Assembly (NCBI GenBank): GCA_030592465.1
Contig: JAUVJB010000210.1
Span: 1-5,339, forward strand
DNA length: 5,339 nt
DNA from: Bacteroidota bacterium
GTDB lineage: Bacteria; Bacteroidota; Bacteroidia; Bacteroidales; B39-G9
Direction of reading: 5' to 3'
The position numbers were made by a program, and so were the translations under genes. The notes below the pieces were generated by a model that did not search any database, was not told the DNA's origin, and saw only the letters and a program-made list of their open reading frames with translations. Positions 1 through 5,339 of this stretch are shown in pieces. Numbering within the stretch: the first letter of the stretch is position 1; the number at the start of each line of letters is the position of its first letter.

Positions 1-1
1 A

Positions 2-454
2 CCAATATCAGATAAAGACTTAATTAGATTTGCCTCAGGTTTTGGTTATAGAATTCATCCTATTTATAAAACAAAAAAGATGCACGCAGGCATTGATTTA
101 ACAGCTCCTACCGGAACAAAAATATATGCAACCGGTGATGGAAAAATTGTTAAAGCAGGTATGTCAAAAGGAGGATATGGGAAAAGAATTATTATAGATC
201 ATAGCTTTGGGTACAAAACTGTTTATGCTCATTTAAATAAAATAGTTATAAAGGTTGGGGATAGAATAAATCGTGGCGAACTTATTGGTTTTGTTGGATC
301 AACCGGTGTTTCAACAGCTCCACATTTACACTATGAGGTGCGAAGAAATAATAAGCCTGTTAATCCTATTAATTATTATTTTAACGACATTACTCCGGCC
401 GAATATGATAAAATGATTTTGGTATCTTCTATTAAAAACCAAAGTTTTGACTAA
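2..454 (+). CDS. M23-family (LytM-type) zinc metallopeptidase, 5'-truncated by window edge
   Basis: This is the C-terminal 150 residues of a peptidoglycan endopeptidase; the frame is open from base 2, so the ATG at 80 is internal and the true start lies outside the window. Numbering from the first visible codon, the fragment has the GFGYRIHP entry motif (13-20), the HxxxD zinc motif (His28, Asp32), YAHL with a conserved His (His77) and the HLH motif (His108, His110). All expected LytM zinc and catalytic residues are therefore present and the enzyme should be active. Family members cut peptide cross-bridges of peptidoglycan in the periplasm. The upstream part, probably a membrane anchor and coiled coil, cannot be seen. 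After the domain, the tail (NPINYYFNDITPAEYD and on to the C-terminus) resembles one I recall from Bacteroidetes M23 proteins. The merR-like gene follows after 25 bases with no terminator between, so the two are probably co-transcribed. The exact cleavage specificity cannot be told. Confidence 0.93.
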   Translation, partial: PISDKDLIRFASGFGYRIHPIYKTKKMHAGIDLTAPTGTKIYATGDGKIVKAGMSKGGYGKRIIIDHSFGYKTVYAHLNKIVIKVGDRINRGELIGFVGSTGVSTAPHLHYEVRRNNKPVNPINYYFNDITPAEYDKMILVSSIKNQSFD

Positions 455-479
455 CATTATATTATAATACTAAATCTTT

Positions 480-815
480 ATGCCCTACAAAGAAAAAAAA
501 ATAGAAAAATTATATTACTCAATTGGTGAAGTTGCCAAGATGTTTGATGTTAATACTTCGTTAATTCGCTTTTGGGAAAAAGAATTTGATATTATTAAAC
601 CAAAAAAAAACAAAAAAGGGAATCGTCTATTTATTAAACAAGATATTGAAAATTTTTATCTCATATTTTATTTAGTAAAAGAAAGAGGGATGACTTTAAA
701 AGGAGTAAAGAAAAAACTAAAAGATAATAAGGAAGACACTATAAATAATTTTGAAGTTATTAACTCTTTAAAAAAAATAAAAGAAATGCTTCTTGAAATT
801 AAAGAAAATCTTTAA
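480..815 (+). CDS. Short MerR-family transcriptional regulator
   Basis: This 111-residue protein carries a MerR-type winged helix-turn-helix. The HTH spans about residues 12-36 (YYSIGEVAKMFDVNTSLIRF then WEKEF), followed by a lysine-rich wing (about 40-51, ending GNRLF) and the two-helix segment at about 54-80 containing ERGMTLKGVKKKL. The C-terminal 20 or so residues (INSLKKIKEMLLEIKENL) look like a short amphipathic dimerisation helix. There is no added effector-binding domain and no cysteine at all, so it is not a metal-sensing or thiol-sensing MerR. Compact MerR proteins of this type next to an M23 peptidase gene recur in Bacteroidetes as far as I recall; their targets are not known to me. 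The ATG at 480 is the only in-frame start that keeps the whole HTH and has no recognisable Shine-Dalgarno, which is normal for this phylum. A strong terminator follows at 879-904. Confidence 0.9.
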   Translation: MPYKEKKIEKLYYSIGEVAKMFDVNTSLIRFWEKEFDIIKPKKNKKGNRLFIKQDIENFYLIFYLVKERGMTLKGVKKKLKDNKEDTINNFEVINSLKKIKEMLLEIKENL

Positions 816-831
816 TTATATAAAAAAGTAG

Positions 832-839
832 TATCTTTG
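832..839 (+). promoter_or_regulatory. Bacteroidetes-type -7 promoter element (TATCTTTG), no gene downstream
   Basis: The octamer matches the Bacteroidetes primary-sigma -7 consensus TAnnTTTG exactly and lies 17 bases after the merR stop codon. I see no good TTG-type -33 element about 19-21 bases upstream, so the match may be chance. If used, transcription would begin at about 845-847 and run straight into the terminator at 879-904 without meeting a credible open reading frame. Confidence 0.35.
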
Positions 840-878
840 TAATGTAATATTTTTTTTTAATTTTTTATGTGTTAATAG

Positions 879-904
879 TAAAGGGAGGCATATACCTCCC
901 TTTA
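879..904 (+). terminator. Intrinsic terminator after the merR-like gene
   Basis: A perfect 10-bp stem (TAAAGGGAGG / CCTCCCTTTA) with a 6-base loop (CATATA) is followed by a T-rich tail (TTATTTTTA region) on the plus strand. It lies 63 bases beyond the merR stop codon. On the opposite strand the hairpin is not followed by a T-run, so it acts rightwards only. Confidence 0.8.
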
Positions 905-1071
905 TTTTTATCTCCTCTCTTTTAGTAATTCATTTCTATGCAATTTACTTTTGAAGTAAATCTAAAAAAGTCGTTATTTATAATTCCTGACTTTTCAAAA
1001 TATAAGTCGAATCAAACAAATTAAAATGCAAAATTTTCGGGATGGTACTATTGTAAAAATTTAAAAAATTC
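905..1071. other. Convergent intergenic spacer between terminator and murF 3' end
   Basis: This is the rest of the 256-base gap between the merR-like and murF genes, which point at each other. It holds an AT-rich 8-bp inverted repeat (ATTTACTT / AAGTAAAT, 943-961, 3-base loop), the weak minus-strand terminator candidate listed separately, and a 28-codon ATG-initiated frame (938-1024) with no support as a gene. I see nothing else in it. Confidence 0.6.
966..995 (-). terminator. Weak candidate terminator for murF
   Basis: On the minus strand, AAAAGTC and GACTTTT form a 7-bp stem around a 16-base AT-rich loop, and the 3' arm runs into a stretch of six Ts. It lies about 75 bases after the murF stop codon, in the right orientation. 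The stem is AT-rich and the loop long, so it would be weak; it is the best candidate in the gap for ending the leftward unit. Confidence 0.3.
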
Positions 1072-2403
1072 TTATAAATAATCTATTAATTTTTCAAGGT
1101 AATTCTTTCTTGAACCTTTGATAAGTATTGTTGAAGATTTTATTGGATTATTTTTTACCCAATTGATAAATTCATCAGTGTCTTTAAAATAATTAAAGTC
1201 AGGTGATAAAGTTTGTAAACTAAAAAAATTCTCACCAATTAAAAAAACTTTTTTTAACTTCATCTCACTAAGGATACTAATTATCACTGAATGTTCAATC
1301 ACTGAATAGCTACCCAATTCAAGCATATCTCCTAAAATAAATATTTTATTTTCAACATTAAGGGATGAAAAACTATTAATAGCAACTTCCATGCTTGTGG
1401 GATTGGCATTATATGCATCTAATAATATTGTATTATTATTTTGTGTTTTTATGAGTTGGGATCTATTGTTTGACGGGACATAATTTTCAATAGCATCTTT
1501 AATATTTATATCAGAAATACCAAAATGATTTCCAACACAAACTGCAGATAGAACATTCTCAAAATTATAATTGCCAATAAATTGTGTTTTAACGTTCCTG
1601 CCTTTATTATCCCAATCAATATTAATATCATCAAAAGATAAATTATCAGTAGAAACCCATTTAAACTGCAAGAATAATTCCGATTCTATATTTTTGCCTT
1701 GACAATGAGTAAACTCGGAAGTTCCATAAAAAATTGTTCGAGATGGAGGATTTAAATCTTCCAACATTTCATTATCACTATTTACAAATGCCAGTCCGTC
1801 ATTATCGGTCAAAAATTTATAGAGTTCGGATTTTGCTTTTTTAACACCTTCAAATGTGCCAAATCCTTCGAGATGAGCTTTGCCTATATTTGTTATTAAT
1901 CCGTAATTTGGTTGTGCAATTTCACATAATTTTTCAATCTCTCCGATATGATTAGCTCCCATTTCAACAACACCTATATCTGTTTTGCTATTCATTTTCA
2001 ATAAAGTGACAGGAACACCAATATGATTATTCAAATTTTCATCTGTTGAAATAACTTTAAACTGTTTGCTAAGAATTTCTTTTACAAGCTCTTTTGTAGT
2101 TGTTTTTCCATTAGAACCGGTAATTGCAATAATGGGTAAAGCTAATTTCTCACGGTGATATTTGGCAAGCTCTTGTAAAGTATCTAATACATTATCAATC
2201 AAAATAAAACGTTCGTCAATAGCAAATTCTTTTTCGTCCACTACTGCATATCTGCAATTCTGTAAAGCATTAAGTGCGTATCTGTTTCCATTAAAATTTT
2301 CACCTTTTAATGCAAAAAAAATTGAATTATCAATGGCATTCCTGCTATCAGTACAAATATTAGGATAATTTAAAAATATTTTATATAAATCTTCAATATT
2401 CAT
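1072..2403 (-). CDS. murF: UDP-N-acetylmuramoyl-tripeptide--D-alanyl-D-alanine ligase (MurF)
   Basis: MurF is the cytoplasmic ATP-dependent ligase that adds D-Ala-D-Ala to UDP-MurNAc-tripeptide, completing the pentapeptide precursor of peptidoglycan. The 443-residue length is normal. Visible landmarks in order: N-terminal substrate-binding motif TDSR (18-21) and FFALKGENFNGN (29-40); ATP P-loop TGSNGKTTTK (95-104); NNHIGVP (125-131); EMGANHIGEI (147-156); TNIGKAHLEGFG (171-182); KAKSEL (189-194) with Lys191 as the likely carbamylated lysine; GNYNFENVLSA (277-287), where the usual HN is YN; NRSQ (313-316 region); the D-Ala-D-Ala-side motif LLDAYNANPTSMEV (327-340); and LGDMLELG (357-364). No catalytic motif is broken. 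The ATG at 2403 gives the standard N-terminus. The start lies only 12 bases beyond the hairpin of the palindrome separating it from gldJ, with no Shine-Dalgarno. It is expected to be essential. I see no promoter of its own, so it may depend on read-through from gldJ. Confidence 0.97.
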   Translation of the reverse strand: MNIEDLYKIFLNYPNICTDSRNAIDNSIFFALKGENFNGNRYALNALQNCRYAVVDEKEFAIDERFILIDNVLDTLQELAKYHREKLALPIIAITGSNGKTTTKELVKEILSKQFKVISTDENLNNHIGVPVTLLKMNSKTDIGVVEMGANHIGEIEKLCEIAQPNYGLITNIGKAHLEGFGTFEGVKKAKSELYKFLTDNDGLAFVNSDNEMLEDLNPPSRTIFYGTSEFTHCQGKNIESELFLQFKWVSTDNLSFDDINIDWDNKGRNVKTQFIGNYNFENVLSAVCVGNHFGISDINIKDAIENYVPSNNRSQLIKTQNNNTILLDAYNANPTSMEVAINSFSSLNVENKIFILGDMLELGSYSVIEHSVIISILSEMKLKKVFLIGENFFSLQTLSPDFNYFKDTDEFINWVKNNPIKSSTILIKGSRKNYLEKLIDYL

Positions 2404-2415
2404 AAAACGAAAAAA

Positions 2416-2445
2416 AACCTCATCCGTCAGCTGACGGATGAGGTT
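2416..2445 (-). terminator. Perfect 30-base palindrome with T-run between gldJ and murF
   Basis: AACCTCATCCGTCAG is followed directly by its exact reverse complement, making a 15-bp stem (a few central bases would form the loop in RNA). On the minus strand the 3' arm continues into a run of Ts (bases 2417-2411), the layout of a rho-independent terminator 16 bases past the gldJ stop codon. On the plus strand no T-run follows. The hairpin ends 12 bases before the murF ATG, so it would also sit in the murF leader. Its core (TCCGTCAGCTGACGGA) resembles the hairpin at 5185-5200, which suggests a dispersed palindromic repeat doubling as a terminator. Confidence 0.7.
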
Positions 2446-2461
2446 AAATATTATATAATAC

Positions 2462-3949
2462 TTATTTTACCGGTCCTACCGGAGCACCCACACGTGTCAT
2501 TGCACAACGGAATCCCAAATCATCTCTAGAATGATTTTCGTCTAAAAATCTACGAGTACCTGCAACCAACCAATAGGCTCTGTCTCTCCACGAACCACCT
2601 TTATATACACGGGAATGGTCACTAATTAATGAAGTAATATTAATTTTAGCTTTATCTTCAGAATGATACATTCTTACTGAACCAGGACCTTTATCAGCAT
2701 CAGCATTATTATAATCAATACTTGATTCATAATCACCATCAAGATAATTAATGTTATCAGCTTTATTATAATTTCTTCTGTCGATACACTCTGCTTCAGT
2801 AACATTTCTCCATTGAATTCTACCGATAGAATCTTTTTGAGCAATACCACCTTCTTCGTTTCTAACTTTAGTTTTGAACACATTACCTCTAAATGGTCTA
2901 AACTCATCAACATCTTGAAATGAAGTAGGACGATAAATATCAAGAACCCACTCGTTTACATTACCTGCCATACAATAAAGACCAAAATCATTAGGCCAAA
3001 AACTATGAACTTGTGCAGTAATATCCGCATTATCATTAAGTGCGCCTGCCGTACCCATCATATCACCTCTTCCTCTAATAAAGTTAGCCATTATCTTACC
3101 TTGAACACTTGTATTAGGATTTCTAAATCTTGCACCATTCCATGGGTACAATCTTCTTTCGTAAACACGCTCATCAACTGAGTTACCAACCAAAGCAACA
3201 GCAGCATACTCCCATTCAGCCTCAGTAGGCAGTCTATATCTTGGCAAAAAAATGCCATCTTCTAATCTTACTTTTCTTACATCTTTATTAGGATCCATAT
3301 CTTCCATAGGTTCACCAACAGCTCCTTCATATTGCCCTGCTAAATATGCATCAGTATTAAAATTATTTTCAGCTTGTTGATTTGGATCATCTAATAAGAT
3401 TCCTAATTGAATTAAAATATTTTCATTAACTCGGTCAGTTCTCCATTTACAAAAATTTGTAGCTTGAACCCAACTTACACCTACAACAGGATATTCCTGA
3501 TATGCAGGATGTCGGAAATAATATAAAACTTGTGGCTCGTTATAAGCTAATTTTCTTCTCCAAACTAATGTATCCGGTAATGCTTTTCTATATACATCAG
3601 GATAATCAACGAATACACGATGTAACCAATACAAATATTCTCTATAATCAACATTTCTAACTTCTGTTTCATCCATATAAAATGAAGATACAGTAACTCT
3701 ACGAGGTAAATTATTCCAATCGTAAAGCACATCTTGTTCAACACGTCCCATTGTAAAAGTACCCCCTTCAACTAATACTAAACCCGGTCCTGTTTCTTGT
3801 TCAAAATAACCGCGTTTATACTCAAAACCACCATTATCAGGATTGTTATAATTCCATCCTGTTGTTTGTGAAGCTTCTTCATTACAAGAAATTGTAAAAA
3901 ATACTATTGCAAAAAATAATGACAATATAGTAAGAAATCGCATTTTCAT
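2462..3949 (-). CDS. gldJ: GldJ-type gliding motility / type IX secretion lipoprotein (SUMF1/FGE fold)
   Basis: This 495-residue protein is an outer-membrane lipoprotein of the T9SS/gliding machinery; in Flavobacterium johnsoniae GldJ is needed for gliding and secretion and stabilises GldK. The N-terminus is a lipoprotein signal: hydrophobic core, then TISC with lipidated Cys22 followed by Asn-Glu-Glu. The mature part is one formylglycine-generating-enzyme-like domain: GGTFTMG (62-68), FYMDETEV (90-97), YPVVGVSW (153-160), RLPTEAEWEYAA (239-250), YCMAGNVNEW (325-334), GGSWRD (451-456) and GFRC (479-482). Between GNVNEW and GGSWRD is an insert of over 100 residues. At the positions of the two copper-binding cysteines of true FGE, Asp456 and Leu461 stand instead, so it is probably structural, not catalytic. 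GldK shares the fold, but the ETGPGLVLVEGG region and the murF neighbour favour GldJ. Start: first of two nearby ATGs (Met1; Met3 at 3943 is also possible). Confidence 0.93.
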   Translation of the reverse strand: MKMRFLTILSLFFAIVFFTISCNEEASQTTGWNYNNPDNGGFEYKRGYFEQETGPGLVLVEGGTFTMGRVEQDVLYDWNNLPRRVTVSSFYMDETEVRNVDYREYLYWLHRVFVDYPDVYRKALPDTLVWRRKLAYNEPQVLYYFRHPAYQEYPVVGVSWVQATNFCKWRTDRVNENILIQLGILLDDPNQQAENNFNTDAYLAGQYEGAVGEPMEDMDPNKDVRKVRLEDGIFLPRYRLPTEAEWEYAAVALVGNSVDERVYERRLYPWNGARFRNPNTSVQGKIMANFIRGRGDMMGTAGALNDNADITAQVHSFWPNDFGLYCMAGNVNEWVLDIYRPTSFQDVDEFRPFRGNVFKTKVRNEEGGIAQKDSIGRIQWRNVTEAECIDRRNYNKADNINYLDGDYESSIDYNNADADKGPGSVRMYHSEDKAKINITSLISDHSRVYKGGSWRDRAYWLVAGTRRFLDENHSRDDLGFRCAMTRVGAPVGPVK

Positions 3950-3976
3950 AATATTTAATTTTTTTTAATTTATTTA

Positions 3977-3984
3977 CAAATATA
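3977..3984 (-). promoter_or_regulatory. Candidate gldJ promoter, -7 element TATATTTG
   Basis: Read on the minus strand, the octamer fits the Bacteroidetes TAnnTTTG -7 consensus exactly. It lies in the 67-base gap between the porP-like gene and gldJ, which would place the transcript start about 20 bases before the gldJ ATG. No TTG-type -33 element is seen about 19-21 bases upstream. With no terminator in this gap, gldJ may be transcribed both from here and by read-through from the porP-like gene. Confidence 0.5.
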
Positions 3985-4016
3985 TATAAAAATATGTGTT
4001 ATTTAATAATATTTAA

Positions 4017-4997
4017 CTAAAAAGATGGACATTTTATTGCCCTAAATTTTCTCTTGGGTTTTAATCTGTCAAACTCAAGCACAAAAGATAACTCATGCGC
4101 ACCAATAATCCTTGTACTAAAATATGAAATATTAAAATCATAACTATATGCAAATTTATAATAATTAGAATTAAATCCAAATAAAAACACCAATGAACTG
4201 AAATGTGGTTTTAAATTTTGCCTTAGCCATAATCCTGCTTCTAATTTTCGTCTATGAAGATACACACCATAGTTAATTTGCTGAAAACTACGCTGTTGCT
4301 GAAATAAAATATTTGGGGAAAAATACAAATCTCCTCTTCGAAATCTATAATCTTTTATGCGAATATTTGTACCAACTTGTATAGAAAATTTTGTGCTTAA
4401 CACATTGCTATAATTTTCTATGCCTGAAAAAGATTCCAATGGTTGTGTTAAATGATGAACAGCAAATCCAAAATAACTTTTTTTATTATAACCGATAAAC
4501 CCTGCTGAAAAATCAACAAAACTTTTTTTTATTACACCCGGTGGGGCTTCGTTTGTTGGATTAATTCCTCCCGACGGATCTATCATATCAGGAAATACTA
4601 AATTACCCCAATTAAGTTTTTTTTGGAAATATGATGCTTGAAAGCCTGCACTAAAAGAATATTTTCTGCTTAAATTCATTTTATACGAATACATACCGCT
4701 AATATTGAACGTATTAAAATCGCCCTTTACATCATCCATTATATGTAAACCTAAACCTCCTTGCACTGCGTCAACATATTGATCGTATGATGCAGAATAA
4801 GTTACAAACGAAGATTGTGCTCCAATCCATTGATTTCGATAATTTAATGCTACTCTTGAATTCATTTTTGAACCTGCAAAAGCAGGATTTAGGTATAAAG
4901 AATTTACATAAAATTGTGAAAATTGTGCATCTTGTGCATTTATCAAAGGAATTACACACACATATATATATAATAATATTATTAATTTCTTAATCAT
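4017..4997 (-). CDS. PorP/SprF-family type IX secretion outer-membrane protein
   Basis: This is a Bacteroidetes-specific outer-membrane beta-barrel protein of the PorP/SprF family, about 326 residues, a normal length. PorP is a T9SS component in Porphyromonas gingivalis, and SprF is needed to secrete the adhesin SprB in F. johnsoniae; genomes often hold several paralogues, so the exact partner cannot be assigned. Visible features: a Sec signal peptide (1-21, cleavage after INA), mature N-terminus QDAQFSQFY and LNPAFAGS (36-43), YRNQW (53-57), GGLGLHIMDD (80-89), many alternating aromatic strands, FSAGFIGY (163-170), HHLTQP (181-186), GAHELSF (299-305), and a basic C-terminus ending CPSF, which I recall as common in this family. 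Cys14 lies inside the signal core and is not a lipobox. The gene is 67 bases upstream of gldJ in the same direction, which supports a T9SS role. I leave the symbol blank because porP and sprF cannot be told apart here. Confidence 0.9.
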   Translation of the reverse strand: MIKKLIILLYIYVCVIPLINAQDAQFSQFYVNSLYLNPAFAGSKMNSRVALNYRNQWIGAQSSFVTYSASYDQYVDAVQGGLGLHIMDDVKGDFNTFNISGMYSYKMNLSRKYSFSAGFQASYFQKKLNWGNLVFPDMIDPSGGINPTNEAPPGVIKKSFVDFSAGFIGYNKKSYFGFAVHHLTQPLESFSGIENYSNVLSTKFSIQVGTNIRIKDYRFRRGDLYFSPNILFQQQRSFQQINYGVYLHRRKLEAGLWLRQNLKPHFSSLVFLFGFNSNYYKFAYSYDFNISYFSTRIIGAHELSFVLEFDRLKPKRKFRAIKCPSF

Positions 4998-5339
4998 TAA
5001 ATAATAATTAAAAGTATTTCTGACAATAAAAGTACAAAAAAACCGTTAAAAAACTTAAAGTATGAAAATTTTTATTTTATAATTCATTTTTTATAAAATC
5101 ACTTAAATCAAAACAATTTTAAATTCCTTACATTTAAACTAAATTTATACTAAAATTATAATGTTTTATTGTAACAGTTTACAGTCCGCCAGCCGGCGGA
5201 TAGCTGAATGGTTAAATTGTTATGTGCCAATAAATAAAGCATATCTCAATTAATTAATAAAATTGGCAATTTAGTAATAATTAAATAGAAGTATGCGGAA
5301 TCATATTTCTAATAATTTAAAGCAATGTGTGACCAGTTA
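4998..5339. other. Intergenic region upstream of the porP-like gene, no clear gene
   Basis: These 342 AT-rich bases hold no supported gene. Contents seen: possible weak promoter sequences for the porP-like gene, in which TACTTTTA occurs twice on the minus strand (5009-5016 and 5027-5034; each fits TAnnTTT but lacks the final G); the GC-rich hairpin at 5185-5200; and a 7-bp inverted repeat TGCCAAT / ATTGGCA (5225-5231 and 5262-5268) with a 30-base spacer. An ATG at 5293 on the plus strand stays open for 15 codons to the window edge, too little to call a gene. In one minus-strand frame the edge reads nine residues and then a stop, so a gene ending just inside the window is also possible but unsupported. 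Confidence 0.6.
5185..5200. repeat. GC-rich hairpin related to the gldJ-murF palindrome
   Basis: TCCGCC and GGCGGA form a 6-bp all-but-AT-free stem around AGCC; CAG and CTG just outside could extend it with a small bulge. Over 16 bases it matches the core of the 2416-2445 palindrome at 13 positions, and two of the three differences keep the pairing complementary (T-A replaced by C-G). It is a GC-rich island in very AT-rich DNA. There is no T-run on either side, so it is not a terminator. It is best described as a short dispersed palindromic repeat of REP-like type. Confidence 0.5.

Noticed and set aside
80..454. ATG at 80 as the start of the M23 peptidase gene
   Set aside because: The same frame is open back to base 2 and encodes the conserved GFGYRIHP motif before it; starting at 80 would remove part of the catalytic domain just before the zinc-binding histidine.
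867..875. Two-codon frame ATG TGT TAA before the 879-904 hairpin as a leader peptide of an attenuator
   Set aside because: No structural gene lies downstream on this strand to be attenuated; the next gene is murF on the opposite strand.
943..961. AT-rich inverted repeat ATTTACTT-TTG-AAGTAAAT as a terminator or operator
   Set aside because: The stem is nearly all A-T, no T-run follows on either strand, and repeats of this size are expected by chance in such AT-rich sequence.
938..1024. 28-residue plus-strand frame (MQFTFEVNLKKS and on) in the merR-murF gap
   Set aside because: Short, no promoter or ribosome-binding signal, downstream of a terminator and antisense to the murF 3' end region; such frames are common by chance in AT-rich DNA.
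2162..2368. 68-codon plus-strand frame opposite the murF N-terminus
   Set aside because: It lies wholly antisense to the well-supported murF substrate-binding region and its translation shows no recognisable domain.
4787..4993. 68-codon plus-strand frame opposite the 5' end of the porP-like gene
   Set aside because: Antisense to the signal peptide and first strands of a clear family member; low-complexity Leu/Ile/Lys composition expected of a shadow frame.
5193..5270. tRNA-like D-arm (TAGCTGAATGGTTAAA) after the GC-rich hairpin
   Set aside because: The D-loop resemblance is real but there is no GGTTCGA-type T arm, no proper anticodon stem-loop and no acceptor 3' strand, so no cloverleaf can be drawn.

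Overview
The window looks like chromosomal DNA from a low-GC, AT-rich member of the Bacteroidota (Bacteroidetes). Three things point there. It carries two protein families largely confined to that phylum: a GldJ-type lipoprotein and a PorP/SprF-type outer-membrane protein, both type IX secretion (T9SS)/gliding components. Promoter-like sequences fit the phylum's TAnnTTTG -7 element. The genes lack clear Shine-Dalgarno sequences. I cannot name a genus from sequence alone.

Layout: two transcription units converge. On the left, reading rightwards, are the 3' part of an M23 (LytM-type) metallopeptidase gene, cut by the window edge, and a short MerR-family regulator gene, followed by a strong intrinsic terminator (879-904). 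On the right, reading leftwards, are porP/sprF-like, gldJ and murF, which meet the first unit in a 256-base intergenic stretch (816-1071). A promoter-like motif lies just upstream of gldJ. A perfect 30-base palindrome followed by a T-run (minus strand) separates gldJ from murF. To the right of the porP-like gene, about 340 bases hold no clear gene but contain a second GC-rich hairpin related to the gldJ-murF palindrome.

How the genes fit together: this is cell-envelope biology. The PorP/SprF-like beta-barrel and the GldJ lipoprotein are expected at the outer membrane as parts of or partners to the T9SS and gliding apparatus. MurF makes the UDP-MurNAc-pentapeptide precursor of peptidoglycan in the cytoplasm, and the M23 enzyme probably cuts peptidoglycan cross-links in the periplasm. 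Both main gene groups look conventional and vertically inherited. I see no mobile element, CRISPR array, RNA gene of a known class or defence system, and no strong case for a previously undescribed system. The points most worth a second look are the paired GC-rich palindromes, the terminator sitting against the murF start, and a promoter-plus-terminator arrangement at 832-904 that could yield a short RNA.
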